A stretch of DNA of 64,000 nucleotides from Tetraselmis striata (GCA_006384855.1 VCJN01002760.1:1-64000), one strand, 5' to 3'; numbered from the stretch's first letter, positions 33,213 to 46,624 are shown. Translations and numbers: made by a program. Notes: generated from the sequence alone by a model not told the origin.

Positions 33213-36200
33213 ATGGCGAGCGAGGGAGGCGCTGGCTGGGCGTTGGGTCTGACTGTCTGCACGACGGGGCTGTCTAGCGGGCAGCGCCGCGAGCTGGCCA
33301 GCGCGGTGGCGGCGGCGGGCGGCAGGTAATCCTTCTGCACGCTGCGGCGGCGCGCCCCCGTGCCGGTGCCCCCCAGGAATCAAAGCAGCTGCGTCCGATC
33401 GGCACGTGACATCCGGCGAGCCCACCGCTCCGGCTGCAGTCGGGCTATCCAACTCGCAGATCATTATATCTATGTACAGAGAGAGAGAGTGAGAGAGTGA
33501 GAGAGGGAGAGACGGATTTCTGTTACAGTTTACATTCAGGGGGTAGTCCCGGGGGCAAAATGGCGTGGAGAGGCGGGCGCAAGTGAATACCAGACCAGCA
33601 CGCGACACCGAGACCCAGGCCCTCCAGCTGCCAGCGAGCTATCCCACTCGCACTCATCCCACTCCCACTCGCACTGTCGGGCACACATATGTGTTCCCCA
33701 TTTCCAGGTTTCCAAGTGTGGAGGGTGTTCATGGAATCACGCAGAATAGGGCTGCTGTGACAGGGAGACGGAAGGGGAGAGAGAAGGGGGAGGGGGGGGG
33801 GGGGGGGTCGGCGCCTCAGAACGGATGCAGACGAGTCCCGCTCATACTAGCGCACCCCCGTTCACCTCTCGCTCTTGGTGTATCAACCACGGCGCTGGCC
33901 TTGACACGCCCAAACCCCCTCCATTCCGACTGCAGCTACGCGCCGGCGCTCAGTCGCGCCTGCACCCACCTGCTGCTGGGTGAGGCGGTGGCCAATGGGC
34001 GCGTGACCTCCGAGAAGCTCTCGCATGCCCTCCGCGTGGGCCACCGCTGGGGGCTGGCTGTCGCTGAGCTCAGCTGGTGGCAGGCCTCCTGCGCCGCGGG
34101 CCGGCCGCTGCCTACAGCGCCCTTCGCGCCGGCGCCAGAGGTGAACAGCGCGGGGGCGGTTGTCAAGCCAAGCAAGGCCTCTTCGCGGCAGGTGAACCTG
34201 AATCCGTCTCAACCCCTTCCCCCCCTCCCTTGTCCATCGGCCACTCCCCTTTCTTCACCCTGCCCCTTTGCCCTGGACTCGTCTTCCGGCGCCATTCCAC
34301 CTCTATACAGGTGCTGCCGGAAGCAGAATCCCTGGCACAAACCCACTCGTATCCTCAACATCTCCCGAATAAGGGCACGAGCCATCACCCAAATCCAGCG
34401 ATCATTGCCTGCCGCGTTGCTACGGGGTGGTATTTGGATAGGCATCAAGTAACTGGACACCACAATACAAGTTTTATACAAGGGCAGCGGTAACAGCTCC
34501 TGGCAGTGAATATCCGTCTGTCTCCACCCCATCTCCCTCCTCCACATATATCTTCGGCATCCTGTAGCGCCTTTCCGACCTACCGATGGTTGGCCGATCC
34601 GCATCTTAGCTGAAGCGCCGCATCACCGCTGCACACCAACAACCCGCACAGTCAGCCCACTGGCGAGCGGTTGCTGTTGCTGTTGCCACGGGTGCCGGCG
34701 CACCTACGGGTACATGGACATAATGCATATGAGCACGCGCTGCCCTCCGGCGGTCCAGTATAGACAAAATACCGCGACATTGTCGCGGGGGTGACAACAG
34801 GGTTTTGACACTTCGAATCTGGGAATTGAAATGCGGATTCTTATAGGAGCGGTGCCAACTGCGCATCCGCGACCTGCTCTCCTGCCTTGCCGACAGCGCT
34901 CCGGGTGCCCTCCTTCTGAGGGGCAGTTGCAGGCCGTTGAGGTGCCGGGCTTGTTGGGCGCCTGATGGTCCAACTTCTCTCCCGGCGATCCTGGGGAGTG
35001 CATGAGAGTCCCTTACAGACTGCCTTTCCCTTACCCAGGTTGAGCATAGCCGGGAGCCCCTGCAGCCTGTCAGCGGCAACGCCAGCCGACAGCTCCCTGC
35101 AGCTCGTGGCGCTGTGCCTGCAGCCCTTAACAGCACACCCAGTGTGAGTGGGGCGGTTGAGGCTTCCGGGAGCAGGCCACCCTTGCCGCTGGGTGCCAGC
35201 GGTCTGCAAGCCGCCGGACAGCGGCACGCCGATAATGTGCCTCGGCCGCGGAGCTCAATGGCAGCAGGGCACTGCCGCTTGGGGGGCACAGAGGAGGCGC
35301 CTCCACATTACACGGGGCGGGATGCGCAGCAGCTTGCCGCTGTGATGGAGCAGCGAGGTGGCTGCGGGCGACAACCAGTCACGATGCCACATGGGCCGAG
35401 CCCAACAACCTCTCTTGCGCGCACGCACGGCCACGCGGACAGCTGCGCATTGCGGGAGGCACCAAAGGGAGGCGATGGCGCGCTGGAGCTGGACAGCCTG
35501 GCTGAGGCACTGCGGGGGCTGCGATCCCGTGCCAATAGCCGTGTGCCCGCCTCTGAAGGCACGAACCGCGCCGCCGTCCTGGCTTCGAATGCGTCTTCCG
35601 AGCAGAGGGCTGAGCTTGGTAGCTCGACTGCAACTGCCCTGGCGGCTGCATTGGCAGCGCAGCATCAGCGATACGCCAGCGCAAGCGACACAGCCACAGC
35701 AGCGCCGTTGAAGTCCAATTCCAACGGTACCATCACCGCATCTGGCTCTCTCAGCTACAGCTCGGCTCAGCACGCCGCGGAGCGCGGGCCTGCTCAGCCG
35801 TCATTCGAACCAAACAAGCAACCTACCGGGCGCGACCCAGTTCAGACGAGCAACAGACTTCAGGAGTCAGCACGTTGGGCTACTAGCTCTTCGACGACTG
35901 CCTTGTCGTCTCTACGAGGAAGCGCCGATTTGGTGGCCGCTTTGTTGGGCGTCAAGCAGAAGCAAAAACTGCCTATTATGACGAGCAGGTCGGCCACGGA
36001 GCCTCATGCGACAACAGTATCACGCAGTGTCGGCCTCGCGGCTGATCCGAGGCTGGCATCCGATGACAAAGCCTTCCGCAGCGCGCTCGACGCTGCGCAA
36101 GTGCCGCCAGCACTGCGAGAAAATGCCGACTTTACGGCTGCCCTTGCGGGCCTCAAGCAGAAGCGCGAGCTATCCGCGTCGACGAGCATGTCGGCCGACG

Positions 36201-39200
36201 CGGAGACAGGCACAGTGAACATATCCGTCGACGCCAGTCTGTCGAATAGCGCGATACTTTCGGCCGCTGCCAGCGGCTACCGCAGCGCGCTCGATACCGC
36301 GAAAGCACCTGTGTGCGAGAGCGCCGACTTGGCGGCCGCCCTTGCGGGTCTCAAGCAGCGCTGCAAGCTGCCCCTCCCGACGGGCACATCGTCCGAAGAC
36401 GCGGAGCTGTCAAATCATATGCCCGGCGACGCAAGTCAGTCAAGTTGCGCGAGACCGACAGCTGATGACGGCGGCGATCGCAGCGCGCCTGACGCCACGA
36501 AAGCACATGTACGAGATTTGGTACGTGATAGCGCCGATCTGGCAGCAGCCCTTGCCGGTCTAAAGCAGCATCGCGAGATCTTTTCGGGGAGCATGTCGAC
36601 CGAGCAAGTGGATCCGCTGAATCAGACGCCTGGCGACGCCAGTGGGTCGAATGATTCTAGGCCTTCAGCCGATAACAGCGAAGATCGAGGCGCGCCCGAC
36701 ACCGTGAAAGCGCATGTGCGTGAAAGCAACGGCTTGGCGGCCATCCTTGCGGGCCTCAAGCAGCGGTGTGAGCTGCTTTCCTCGACGGGCACGTCGCCCG
36801 AAGAGGCGCAGCTGTTACCGAACCACATGTCAGGCGAGATCAGTCGGTCGAAGCGCTCGTGGCTGTCAGCCCGCGATAGTGAAGATCGCAGCGGGATCGA
36901 CGCTGCCGAAGCACCCGTAAGTGATGACAACGCTAACTTAGCGGCCGCCCTGGCGGGCCTCAAGCAGCGGCGCGAGCAGCCAGCCTCGACCGGCACGTCG
37001 CCCAGAGACACGGAGCTATCGAATGATGTATCCGGCGAGGACAGTCCGTCGACCGGCCCAGGGCAGTCAGTCGACGACAGCGACAGTCACAGCGCGCTCG
37101 CCGTCACGAAAGTACATTTACGCCAGAGTACCGACTTGGCGGTCGTATTGGCGGGCCTCAAGACGACCACCGCGACTGATGAGGAGCTAGGTCCAGAGGA
37201 GTATGTCACCGCAGGTCAGTCGACGGGATCCGGGATAATAGCCGATGACAGCAACGATCGCAGCTCGTTGCTCGACCTCACGGCTGCATTGCAGACGCGG
37301 AGGAACCACGGATACAATGCGCCGCCAGCTCCGCTCAACAACACAATCGACACGGACAAGTCCTGCTACTCCGGTGACTCGAAAATTGCAACAGCGCAGT
37401 GCGGCGCTAGGTCAAACCAGTCCGCCGCCGTGCTGAGCCCTGCACAAGAAGAGTCGTTGGTAAGCAAATCTCTGCATGGCCGCCGCACACCGAACAGTGT
37501 CGTCGACGATGGAGACTCGAATGGCTTGCACTCGCTGTCGGCAGCTCTCGCCAGACAGTGGATCGCAACTACTCTTCCTATGTCTACCAGTACAGCAGCC
37601 GGTGTCTCACATTGTCATGCTGCAACCTCTACGGACCCGCACGCTGCCGTTGGTGCACCCCAAGTGCGCGGGACGTCGCCAACAGCATCTGGCCCTGATC
37701 CCGTCGACGAGGCTCCAGACGCGTCACCCTCTTTTTGGGCAATCCCGCCAGGATGCACACCACAGCCATATCGCCCGTCCGATTCCGACAAATCGCAAAT
37801 TGGTGCGGTACTCCAGCAGCTAGGCGCGGAAATCCTGGAAGGGCCGGCGCCAGTGTCCCGTGGCAGAGATTCTGCGTGGCCACTGCCCATTGTCGGCGGC
37901 TCTCCTGTCGGCAATCTCGTGGACGCAGACGGTTTTTCGCCCGTCAGTTTCGAGATGCCAACTCCAGCGATCGCGGTCGCCGAGGCCAGCGAGTCGCCGC
38001 TTAACCTCAGCCTCGGGCTTCCCTCGCCTTCCGACAGCCAGTCACCGACGGTTGTCGAGACCGCTGCCAAGCCCACAGTGGCAGCTTCTTTCACCCCGCA
38101 GTCATTCGAGTTCGGCGGGCTAAGCGGCGCAGGGCGCCGCAGCGACCCCGGCGGCGATGCCTCCACGCCTCGGCTGGGAAACTCGCTCCGCTCGGCGGGG
38201 CGGTGCCGGCTGGAGGCGATGCTGGCAGAGCAGTGCAGCGAGGAGGATCTTGTATTCCGTACACCGACGGTGAGTGACGAGCGGCGTCTCTCGGAGAGAA
38301 TTTCGGAATCGGCGAGCGAGGAAGAGGAGTCGGACGAGCTTCTCCAAGCCACCCCGGGCGCCGACTTGCCACTTTGGGGCAGCGGAGACGTCGTTCCCGA
38401 CACCCCCGGCATGGACCTTACCCCGCTGGTCCCGGGCCTCGCCACCAGCGGACTGGGTGGCTCCGCGCTGACTGGCGATGGCTTTTGCCTCGGCAGTGGC
38501 CGATCGTCGTTGGCGTCGCTCAGCGGACTGCGACCGATGTCGGGTCAGTCGGGATCGCTGTCGGCCCAGCCCACCCCGGAGGCCGAGCCCGCTCACGGCA
38601 TGATCGCTCGTACTGATGATATGGCTGATGGCGTCGAGATTGATGGCAACGCCAAGCGCACGCGGGTCAATCGTAGTCCTGCCACCGCCACCGTGCTCGG
38701 TGTCCTCAGCCCTGCCGAGGTGGCCATGCATGCCAAGCGCAGCCGGATGGCTCAGCCCACCCCGGAGCGAATCGCAGCAGCACAACATCCAGCGGCATCC
38801 CCGAAGCAGGTATGAACCCCGCTCATCTACCTAATATAGTCCTCATGTGCGGATTGAGGTTGGCAAAGCCAGATGCTCGTTGCTTCCTGAGCTGAGGGTG
38901 AGTAGGGAGGGTCAGACACATCAAGCGGTGAGGCTCCTGGCTGACGACTGCTCCGGTGTGGCAGGAGGGCGTCTTTGCCGGCGTGACCGCGGTGTTTGAC
39001 AAGGCGCTCGGATCGGAGGAGTTGGCGCCGCTGCGCGAGGCTTTGCTTGCAGGCGGTGGGCGTGAGGCGGCCGCAGCGTTCCTCGGCAGCGGAGCGACGC
39101 ATGTGGTGAGTCAGATCATACCTCTATCGCCGCATGCATTGTGACCATTCTCTTCATGGTAACTAGCTAGGGCGCTACGCCTCATGCTGACGTGCCCCGC

Positions 39201-41130
39201 CATCCCGACGTCCCGGCAGCGCCGCGCTGATTGTTTCTCCTTCGCTAAACGATTGGCTGCTTCGCTGCGCAGGTGTGCCCCCCCAGTGGCGCCGGCAACT
39301 GGCTGTCCAGCGGCCTCCACGTGGTGTCCCCCGCGTGGGTCTTGCACTCGGTCCGCGCCGGTCGCACGCAGCGCTGCGTGCAGCTCTCGCTTGATGTGCA
39401 GCGCGCGTTGCCAGCGGGCGCACCGGGCGCTGCTGAGGAGGTCCTGCCGGCCAACGGCAGCCCAGCCCGCAAGCATGGAGACACAGCTGCGCCCACAGGG
39501 CATAGGTAACCCGACTCTGCCAACGCCCTCAGGCTGGAAGACTGTTTGTCGCTAGCCAAATGTGTGGCTGCCGGCTGCGAAGAAGAATGTTGCTAATAGG
39601 AAATTGCCCTACCTGTCAGAAGTCAAATATAGAGGAAGCTACAACACGGGCGAACTTCCATCCGAATATACTGCTATATCCTAATACATCTTACTACCCG
39701 TATTCAGCCGCGCTGTGCCTTGTGCCAACTGATCGTCTACTCCCCCCCTCTTTTCCCTCTTCCCCCGGCCTTCCCACTTGAGCAGTGCCGCTGCCGGGGT
39801 GGGCCGCAATCAGCTGGACAGCTTGCGCAGCAGCCGGGAGGCCCGCGAGGCGCTCCTCAGCGGCGTTGCGGCGGAGGAGAGCGCACCAATGGCGGGTCGC
39901 CGGCGCCGGGTCATGCGCACGCCGCCCGAGCTGCTGGCAGGTATGAATAGGGGTGTTCGCTGGCTGCCCACCGTGACAAATTTGAAATTCGAAATTTCTT
40001 CCAACCTTATTCCCGCTCAAGCTTTGACGCTACTCGGGCCAGCTGTCTTATGGCCCGGCGGCACGAACCCGCGTAGGGTCTGCTAATTAAAGCGCGTAGC
40101 GTACAGCCCTCTGAAGGCCAAGTCCCTTGTCCCCCCCCCCCCCCCCCCAGCAGCTGGCACAGTGATTCGTCGTGGGCTAAGCCCCTCCTACAATACCGAC
40201 CCAGCCATTGGCACCCATTCACCGTTTTGCCACCCAGGCAATACCAACTGCTACGTCGCGAGGGGCTGGGGGTGGATGGGGGGGGACCCCTGTGAGCATC
40301 CAGTGATCGCTGACCTCGGACCGCTGTCTGATGTCCGCTGCCTCTGCTGTTGCGGCAGGGCTGGACTGGGCGGTCACCGATGATCCCGACGCGAAGGGCG
40401 CCGTGCCCGCGGACTGCGTGATCCCGCTGGACGACGTCGCGTACAGGTGACCGTGATGGGCATGTCCCTGCCGCCCTGGGTGCCCCGACAATGTTGGTGA
40501 CAACTGACGCGTGCGTGATCCGCCGGCATCAATGCCAAGCTGCGTTTATGTGAGACAGTGAAAGCGAGGGAAGCGGTTGTCACTGATCACATATTCAAGG
40601 GGGGCGGGGGGGTAGCGGGCCGCTGTGATTGCGTCATGGCTCCGCAGCTCGAGGCCCTGCTGGCCATTGCTCAGGCGCCGCATTGCTGTTGGTGCCACAG
40701 CGCCACCAGCATCACGCTGCTGCTCCCCCAGGACCGCGCGGGCGACCTGGGCCACGCCAGCCGCGCGATTGCCGCCCCCGGGGGCGAACTGAGCCTGCTG
40801 CAGCTCATGCGCCACGTGCACGAGTTCTATCAGGAGGAGCTGGGGCTGGAGGAGCAGATCCAGGCGATGAAGGCGCTCGGCCAGGGCGGCAGCAGGTGCG
40901 GCGCGGTGGGGCCCCTGGGCGCGCTGTGCGGGTCCGCAGCTTGAGGACAGGAAGGCGAGCTGAGGGCGGCTGGCGTGCGCAGGGCGGCGGAGCTGCTGCG
41001 GCAGGCCTTCCTGGACATGAAGCCGCTGCGGCGGGCGGAGCTGCTAGGCAGCCGCTGTTGCTGCGAGGGCCTGTTCAAGATATCCGGCGACCCGATGGGC
41101 ACCATCTACGAGCTGCAGCTCGCTGGATGA
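33213..41130 (+). CDS. Large BRCT-domain protein with a repetitive central region
   Basis: Exons read in phase: 33213-33325, 33936-34191, 35039-38809, 38965-39105, 39273-39505, 39786-39940, 40359-40446, 40732-40895 and 40983-41130 (stop TGA). Small exons near 34312 and 40650 are possible, and the 40446/40732 join is unsure. BRCT 1 spans the first two exons (WALGLTVCTTGLSSGQRREL; RACTHLLLGEAV; VAELSWWQASCAAGRPLP). BRCT 2 spans 38965-39400 (GVFAGVTAVFDKALGSEEL; SGLHVVSPAWVLHSVRAGR). Between them a single 3.77-kb exon encodes a Ser/Thr/Asp-rich region with about seven 65-residue repeats. The C-terminus has LLQLMRHVHEFYQEELGLEE and GLFKISGDPMGTIYELQLAG. BRCT pairs bind phosphoproteins in DNA-damage signalling; a nuclear role is inferred, and the specific orthologue is not recognised. 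Confidence 0.8.
35922..37165 (+). repeat. About seven tandem coding repeats of about 200 bp in the BRCT gene
   Basis: Each unit encodes a core like ADLAAALAGLKQRREL followed by a Ser/Thr/Asp-rich spacer ending in a KAHVRES-type motif. Cores start near 35925, 36125, 36324, 36533, 36727, 36931 and 37131, all in the same frame. Degenerate cores occur outside the array (LDSLAEALRGLRSR near 35497; SSLLDLTAALQTRR near 37263; LHSLSAALARQW near 37527). Spacers diverge more than cores, suggesting selection on the core. Confidence 0.85.
39581..39680. repeat. Diverged MITE copy in a BRCT intron
   Basis: AAATTGCCCTACCTGTCAGAAGT corresponds to AACTTGCCCTGCTTGTCAGAGGT of the 23-195 element, in the same orientation. 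The ends are blurred. It lies in the intron between 39505 and 39786. Confidence 0.4.
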
Positions 41131-41892
41131 TGCGCAGGCAAGAAGGCGCTCCGCGCTGCCCTCCGTGTAGGGCGGCGCACCTGTCAACGGCGACCGCCGA
41201 CATCTCCTTGTATGTCACCTCATGGGCGGAGTATGTCCCCATGTTGTCGGCGTCCACGGTTGGGCGGGAAGCGGCAATGAAACAGGGGCCAGTGTACCAA
41301 CGTATTGCAGGGCGGCCGCTCGACCACAGCCACTGTTCCGGCATTTTGGGGGAAAACATGGTGTCGTAATCATAATCAGCATTTCACCATCCCTAGCAAA
41401 GCTGCAGATTAGTTCTGGGCTCCAAACCCCTGCCTCTCTCACGGAATGCGGACACATTGTCGTTGAATATTTGCGGCGGGGGCGCAATCCCATGATCCTA
41501 TGGTTGCCCTCGACGCTAGTGCTCGCTGCTTTGTGGAACAACACTGGAGCCGCCCTACACCCATGTTAGTGTGGCTGTGCGTGAGGCTGTGGGTGTGTAT
41601 TTGTTTTACATATACCATATATGGTTTGATGGCGCGACTCCACGTGTGGAACAGTTGTGGAAAGGCAGCGATAAAATCATACAATGGACGCGCGCCGTGC
41701 AGATTCTGCGTGCAGCCAGAATGACTCGCTGTACAGCTATTCACAAACAGTGTTGGATAGGATTTCTGCTTGGTGTATAGTTTCGATCGGGTCATCTCTA
41801 GTCGATAAACGCGCGCGCTAAATGTGCGCCGTTGCGACCAGGAAAAGAAATAATCTCATGATAGAGTGTTAACATTATGCGCAATTCATCCT
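41131..41892. other. Intergenic, nothing identified
   Basis: Low coding potential on both strands between the BRCT stop and the ankyrin-type pseudogene. No RNA gene or repeat recognised. Confidence 0.5.
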
Positions 41893-42880
41893 AGGGGCAG
41901 TCTCGCTCCTGGGCCCACCGCAGCACCGCCAAGTGCCCGTCCCTGGCCATTAGTGCAATTATCCTCCAGTTCCAGAGGCATCGCTGCCCACGGGCCCACT
42001 GCAGCAGCTCAAGGTTTCCTTTCCTGGTTGCTGTGACGCAATGTCCACTCGTACAATGGGCAGCCATGCGCCCTCGCCCACTTCAGGATTACCATACGGC
42101 CTGCAAATGCGCAGGTGTCCTGATCCCAGGGACAGCCTTGTGCTCTGGCCCACTGCAGGACGTCCATGTGTCCATTGTAAGCTGCCACAGCACACGTAAA
42201 TGGACCCCAAGGGCAGCTCAGCCCCCTTGCCCACTGTAGCACCTTCAGGTGCCCTTCCTGGGCGGCTGCAAAGCATGTGCCATGGTCCCAGGGGCAGCCG
42301 TGGCCTCTCGCCCACTGGAGCATCTCTAGGTCCCCTCGCTTGAATGCATCCCAGGGTCAGCCTTTCTCCCTCACCCACTACAACTGGTCTAGGGATCCGC
42401 CCCTGGCCGCCAGCTCGCAGGCCGTACGGACCAGGGCCCAGCCGTGGAACTGCGCACCCCACCGTAGCACGCCCAGCCTGCCACCCGTCACCGCCGCCGT
42501 CACCACGCGTTCGTCACCCACCAAGACGCAGCCATACCCCGCTGCCTACTCAAGTAGCTCCACTCTGGAGAGGAGCACTCGCAGGTCCATCCGCGGGCGG
42601 CCACCCTCCGCATCCACCGAGTCTTTTTTCCGCTGCCTTCGCCATCGTGAACTGCAGCAGTCGCGCGGTGCACGCCTTCGCGCGCTGCCCGGCACACGGC
42701 CTGGAGCAGACCACGCCAGGTGTTGCCGTCGTCGCCGCGTAGGTGCTCAGCAACCACCTCCCAATCGTCCGCGGACAGCTCGGCACACCCGAGGCCCGCC
42801 GCCCTCTTCCGCATGGCGCGCATCAGAACCACGGCGCGAGCACCGATCAAGCCCCACGCAATAAGGCGGGACTTGCCGCT
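41893..42880 (-). pseudogene. Ankyrin-type (LQWARxxGCPW) repeat protein, pseudogene
   Basis: The minus strand encodes an N-terminal F-box-like segment (LGCAELSADDWEVVAEHL, about 42800-42700). It is followed by four to six repeats of the kind GHLKVLQWARGLSCPWGPFT and GHMDVLQWARAQGCPWDQDT, ending in LRWAQERDCP and a stop near 41893. The reading frame changes at least twice (around 42510-42470 and 42040) and two in-frame stops lie near 42380-42350, so it cannot be translated as one protein. This ankyrin variant is abundant in algae and other protists. It is a decayed member of a host multigene family. No neighbours suggest a function. Confidence 0.68.
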
Positions 42881-44668
42881 GTGATACAGTGGAACCGAGC
42901 ACCATGCCACGTGGTTCGGCAGGAGATGGAAAGGCTTTGCATATGCTTGCCGCGGTGGCGTCAAGAGCAGATCGAACCTCACCCCAGCACTACTCATTGT
43001 GGATGACGCATTTCTGGCCTTCGAGCATGCATTATTGTCGCAGCGCACTATCGTCGCAGCACGCGCGCTACTAATTATACAATCGAGCCATCAGCACTGT
43101 GTAAAGTATGGAAACACCTGGTACGGATAGATCCCGCCGGGCGGCATATTATTAATTAATATACCGTATGGCGGAGCTGGAATAGCCCCCGCGCCGGCAA
43201 GCAGCGCACAATTGACGGCAGCACAATTGTGCAGCAGCACACATCCGCGCCGCCTCTGCTCTACTATTCCTCACCTGCTGGTGCAGGCTGCAGTCCGCCA
43301 ACACATCACGAGCGCCATCACACCATATCCCCGGGGATAGGAGTAGGCACAGCCCGGTTCTCACCAGCATCCTGACGCCCCGCCGCATTTTGCCGGCCTG
43401 TGCCGTTTCAGCTGCACCGCCTGTTCGCGGTCGGGTCTCTTGCGGGGGCGCGGCAGAACAGGACGACAGCACCCGAGCAGAACCGTGCTTGCACACTAGT
43501 AATACCCGGCGGCCGAACTACAATGGTAAACTGGCGCGGCTTGGCAGGACGCTGCGGGGCCTCATGGCCGCCGCCGCGGGGGCTCGGGCCCAAGCCCACC
43601 TCAGGTACCCCGCTCCCACACCCCTGCGCCAGTGCTGTGATGTGGTCGGCTGGGGCAGGTCGGGCGGCATTCGGAAGGCGGGCGGGCAGTAGTGTTGCTG
43701 GTGGGGCGCCGCTTCTCTGTACAGATAGCAGGAGTGTTGGGCCCCCGTTGCCCCCATGACTCCCCCTTTATATTCGAAGCCCGGCTTAATCCACTCCACC
43801 CCTGTCTCCGCCAATATGAAACTCCGCCGGGCCGCGCAGGGCCGGCTTCGTGGGTTAAGTGCGTGGCGCGTGGCGAACCTTTGACAAACGCGCCATACCT
43901 GCAAGGTGAAACGCCTGGAATAGTGCGGCCTTGCGTGCCCGCGTATTGCCGCCGCCAAGGGTCACGGAGGGGCATGACGTGGGCGGGGTGGTGTGTGGGG
44001 GGGGGGGGGGTGGGTGCGAGTGTCAGCGCAGGGCCGGCCAGCGCTCAGGCTGATGGGGCCGTGGTGACTGCCGCATCACTCGCACATCGATGCAACGCCC
44101 GTCATCCCGCCCAGACCCTCCCTTTGCGCGCCCCTCGCGCTCCCTGTTTGGTGCCGCCCCGCCGCCGTTGCTGCTGATGGCGCGGGCTGCTGGGGGCAGG
44201 CAAGGATGGCCGCAGCGCCCGGCGCCTGCGAGTGGGGGGGGCCCAGCTGGTGGGGACCGCAGCCGCAGGTGGCAGCCCCCCTCCTCCCCAATTTCCATGA
44301 CCGCACCCCTCCGCCGCCTCTCCGCTGCACCGCCGCCCCTTGCATGCTCCCCGCCTCACTCTCCAGCGCCCCGCCCTCCCCATGGCAGGCGCAGGTGTCA
44401 CGATGCTGGCGCTCGGCGGCGTTGTGCCTACGAGCGGACCGCCCGGAGTCGGGTGCGGCACCCCCCTCGTATCCCCCTGCCCCTTCCTCTTCCGCTTCCC
44501 CCTCCCCTTCCCCGCCAACCCTTCCCCGGGTCCCAGTATTGCTCAGCCCCACCGCACTGCACCGCATCACACCGCCAGCGCCCAAAGCTGTGCCAGCACT
44601 GAACCCCCCCCCCCGGGCCCCCTTTTACTGTCCTCCCCGTGTCTGCCGCAATGCTGCCTGCCTGACAG
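42881..44668. other. Intergenic region and possible rhomboid 5' exons
   Basis: Upstream of the rhomboid core there are candidate first exons, for example the Met at 43564 (MAAAAGARAQAHL, donor GTACCC, transit-like) and a Met at 44403 (MLALGGVVPTSG). I could not choose among them. The interval also has a G run (about 44000-44011) and C-rich stretches. Nothing else supported. Confidence 0.35.
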
Positions 44669-46592
44669 GCCCTCCAAACAGCCGGACACGAGGCAGTTCG
44701 GTGAGAGCCCCCCCCCACCCCGCCTCTCCCCCCCCCCCCCGGGTCGATTGTCTCACAGGAGGCCAATGTCGCTTTCCGCCGCCCCCGCCACCACGGACAT
44801 CACCCGCACCCACCCACACACACGCGCAAGCGCACCACATGCCACCCCGCCCCCCTGGGCTGACCCCCCCGGGGCTGCGCGCGGCAGGCAACGAGGTGAG
44901 GCGCGTGACGGACTCGCTGCTGGCGCTCAACGTCGGCGTGTTTGTGGCCAACTGGGCCATGGGCGGCGACAAGCTGCTCGCCATGGGCGCCAAGGTGGGT
45001 CCCGGGAGGGGTGGTAGGGGAGGGGGGGGAAAGGGGGGGCTCCATGCATGCCCCCCTTCCAGCACCTGCTCACCTCAACCTGCCTGCTTGAGAGGGACGG
45101 CGGCTACCGCTCCGGCGCCCCTGACCATGGACCCCCCCCCCCCCCCTGGGGGGGGCCACATTCCCCGGGCTCCCAGGTTAACTCCGCCATCCTGGCGGGC
45201 CAATGGTGGCGCCTCCTCACCTGCGCCACGCTGCACGGCGGTCTCATCCATCTCTTGGTGCCCCCCCCTGCCCCCCCCCCCCCCCCCCCCAGTGCTGTCG
45301 TTGTGCCCCCCCTCCCAGCCATCATCACATCTTGCAGACACTAGAAACCCCGATCCACCATCATCAGCAGGGATTCAGACCCGGGTGTCGTGTTTGGTAC
45401 ATGGACTTGAGTTTCCATTTGACCCACAATAACTAGAGCGCAAAGTGAGGGAGAGAGGGAGGGGGTTGGGGGGGGGGTTGGGGGGGGGGGAGATAGAGAG
45501 AGGGAGGAAGAGGGAGGGAGAGGGGGGGGGGGGGGGGGGGCATGGAGGTGGGTTTTAGGGCATCACTAGGGCTTTCATGAGGCATCATGAGGCATCATTA
45601 GGGCTCCCTGTCCGCTACAGCGCAAATCTGATTCGAACACTTGAGCTTCAAGTACCAATTCAGCCTGGGGGCTCTAGGGTATGAACCCTAAGAAAACCCC
45701 ACGGCGTGCAGGTGAACTGCTACTCCACCCACCAGATCGGCCCCATGCTGGAGAACATCTCGGGGCACGGGCGCTTCGCGACGGTGTACACCGTGTCCGC
45801 GCTCACCGGCAGCCTGGCCTCCTTCGCGCTGTCCGCCAACCCCTCCGTCGGCGCCTCGGGCGCCATCTTCGGCCTCGGCGGCGCGCTGGCGGTCTTTTTC
45901 TACCGCCACAAGGTGGGCCCCGCCCGCCTGTCCGCCCGGCTGCCAGCGCCCCGGGACGGCAGGTGGGGAGGAAGACGGGGGGGGGGGTAGTCACTTGTTG
46001 TTGGCCTCTTAATCCGATTCAGATTCGAACGACCGTGAACAATGGATTTTTTTTTCGCGAAAGTTTTGTATTTTGATGCAACGCTCGTCCCGAAAAGAGG
46101 CGGGCGCCGCAATGCCGCGAGACCTCCCCGCATGGAGTCCGGCCGCCCGCAAGCCCGAGTCCTCCTTACACCCCCCCCCCCCCCCCCCCCTGCTGCGCCC
46201 ATCGCAGGAGCTGCTGGGGCGGCGCTCGGACTACGTGCTGCAGCAGCTGGGCACCACGCTGGCGATGAACCTCATGTTTGGCCTCATGATGCACAACATC
46301 GACAACTGGTGCGCGCCTCCGCCCTCCCCGAGGCACGCGGGCGGTCAGTGCGGGCGGAGCCGGCGGAGAGCGGGTCGCTGGGGGTGGCAGGGTTTCCAGT
46401 CTGTAGGGTTCTCCATGCTATAACCTACAGCCTGTTTGAATCCCATCAACATCCAGACCCCAAAAGCTGTCTATTGCGCTCATGCGGGGCAGCTGCGATG
46501 GCTGTGGAAGGGAGTGCGTTTTATGTGAGATAGATATATATATATACACATATATAAGACATATGTATATGTATATGTATGTATATAAATAC

Positions 46593-46624
<32 letters not shown>

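Noticed and set aside
34606-35289. Minus-strand frame of 227 codons overlapping the BRCT gene
   Set aside because: It is antisense to GC-rich coding exons, with no splice continuity or recognisable domain.
38120-38788. Minus-strand frame of 222 codons in the large BRCT exon
   Set aside because: Shadow frame of the plus-strand coding sequence, without its own features.
44206-45432. Pro-rich 408-codon plus-strand frame
   Set aside because: It runs through C-run introns and is in the wrong frame relative to the rhomboid exons.
45600-46060. Possible tRNA T-loop motifs (GATTCGAAC)
   Set aside because: No matching acceptor, D or anticodon stems could be built around them.
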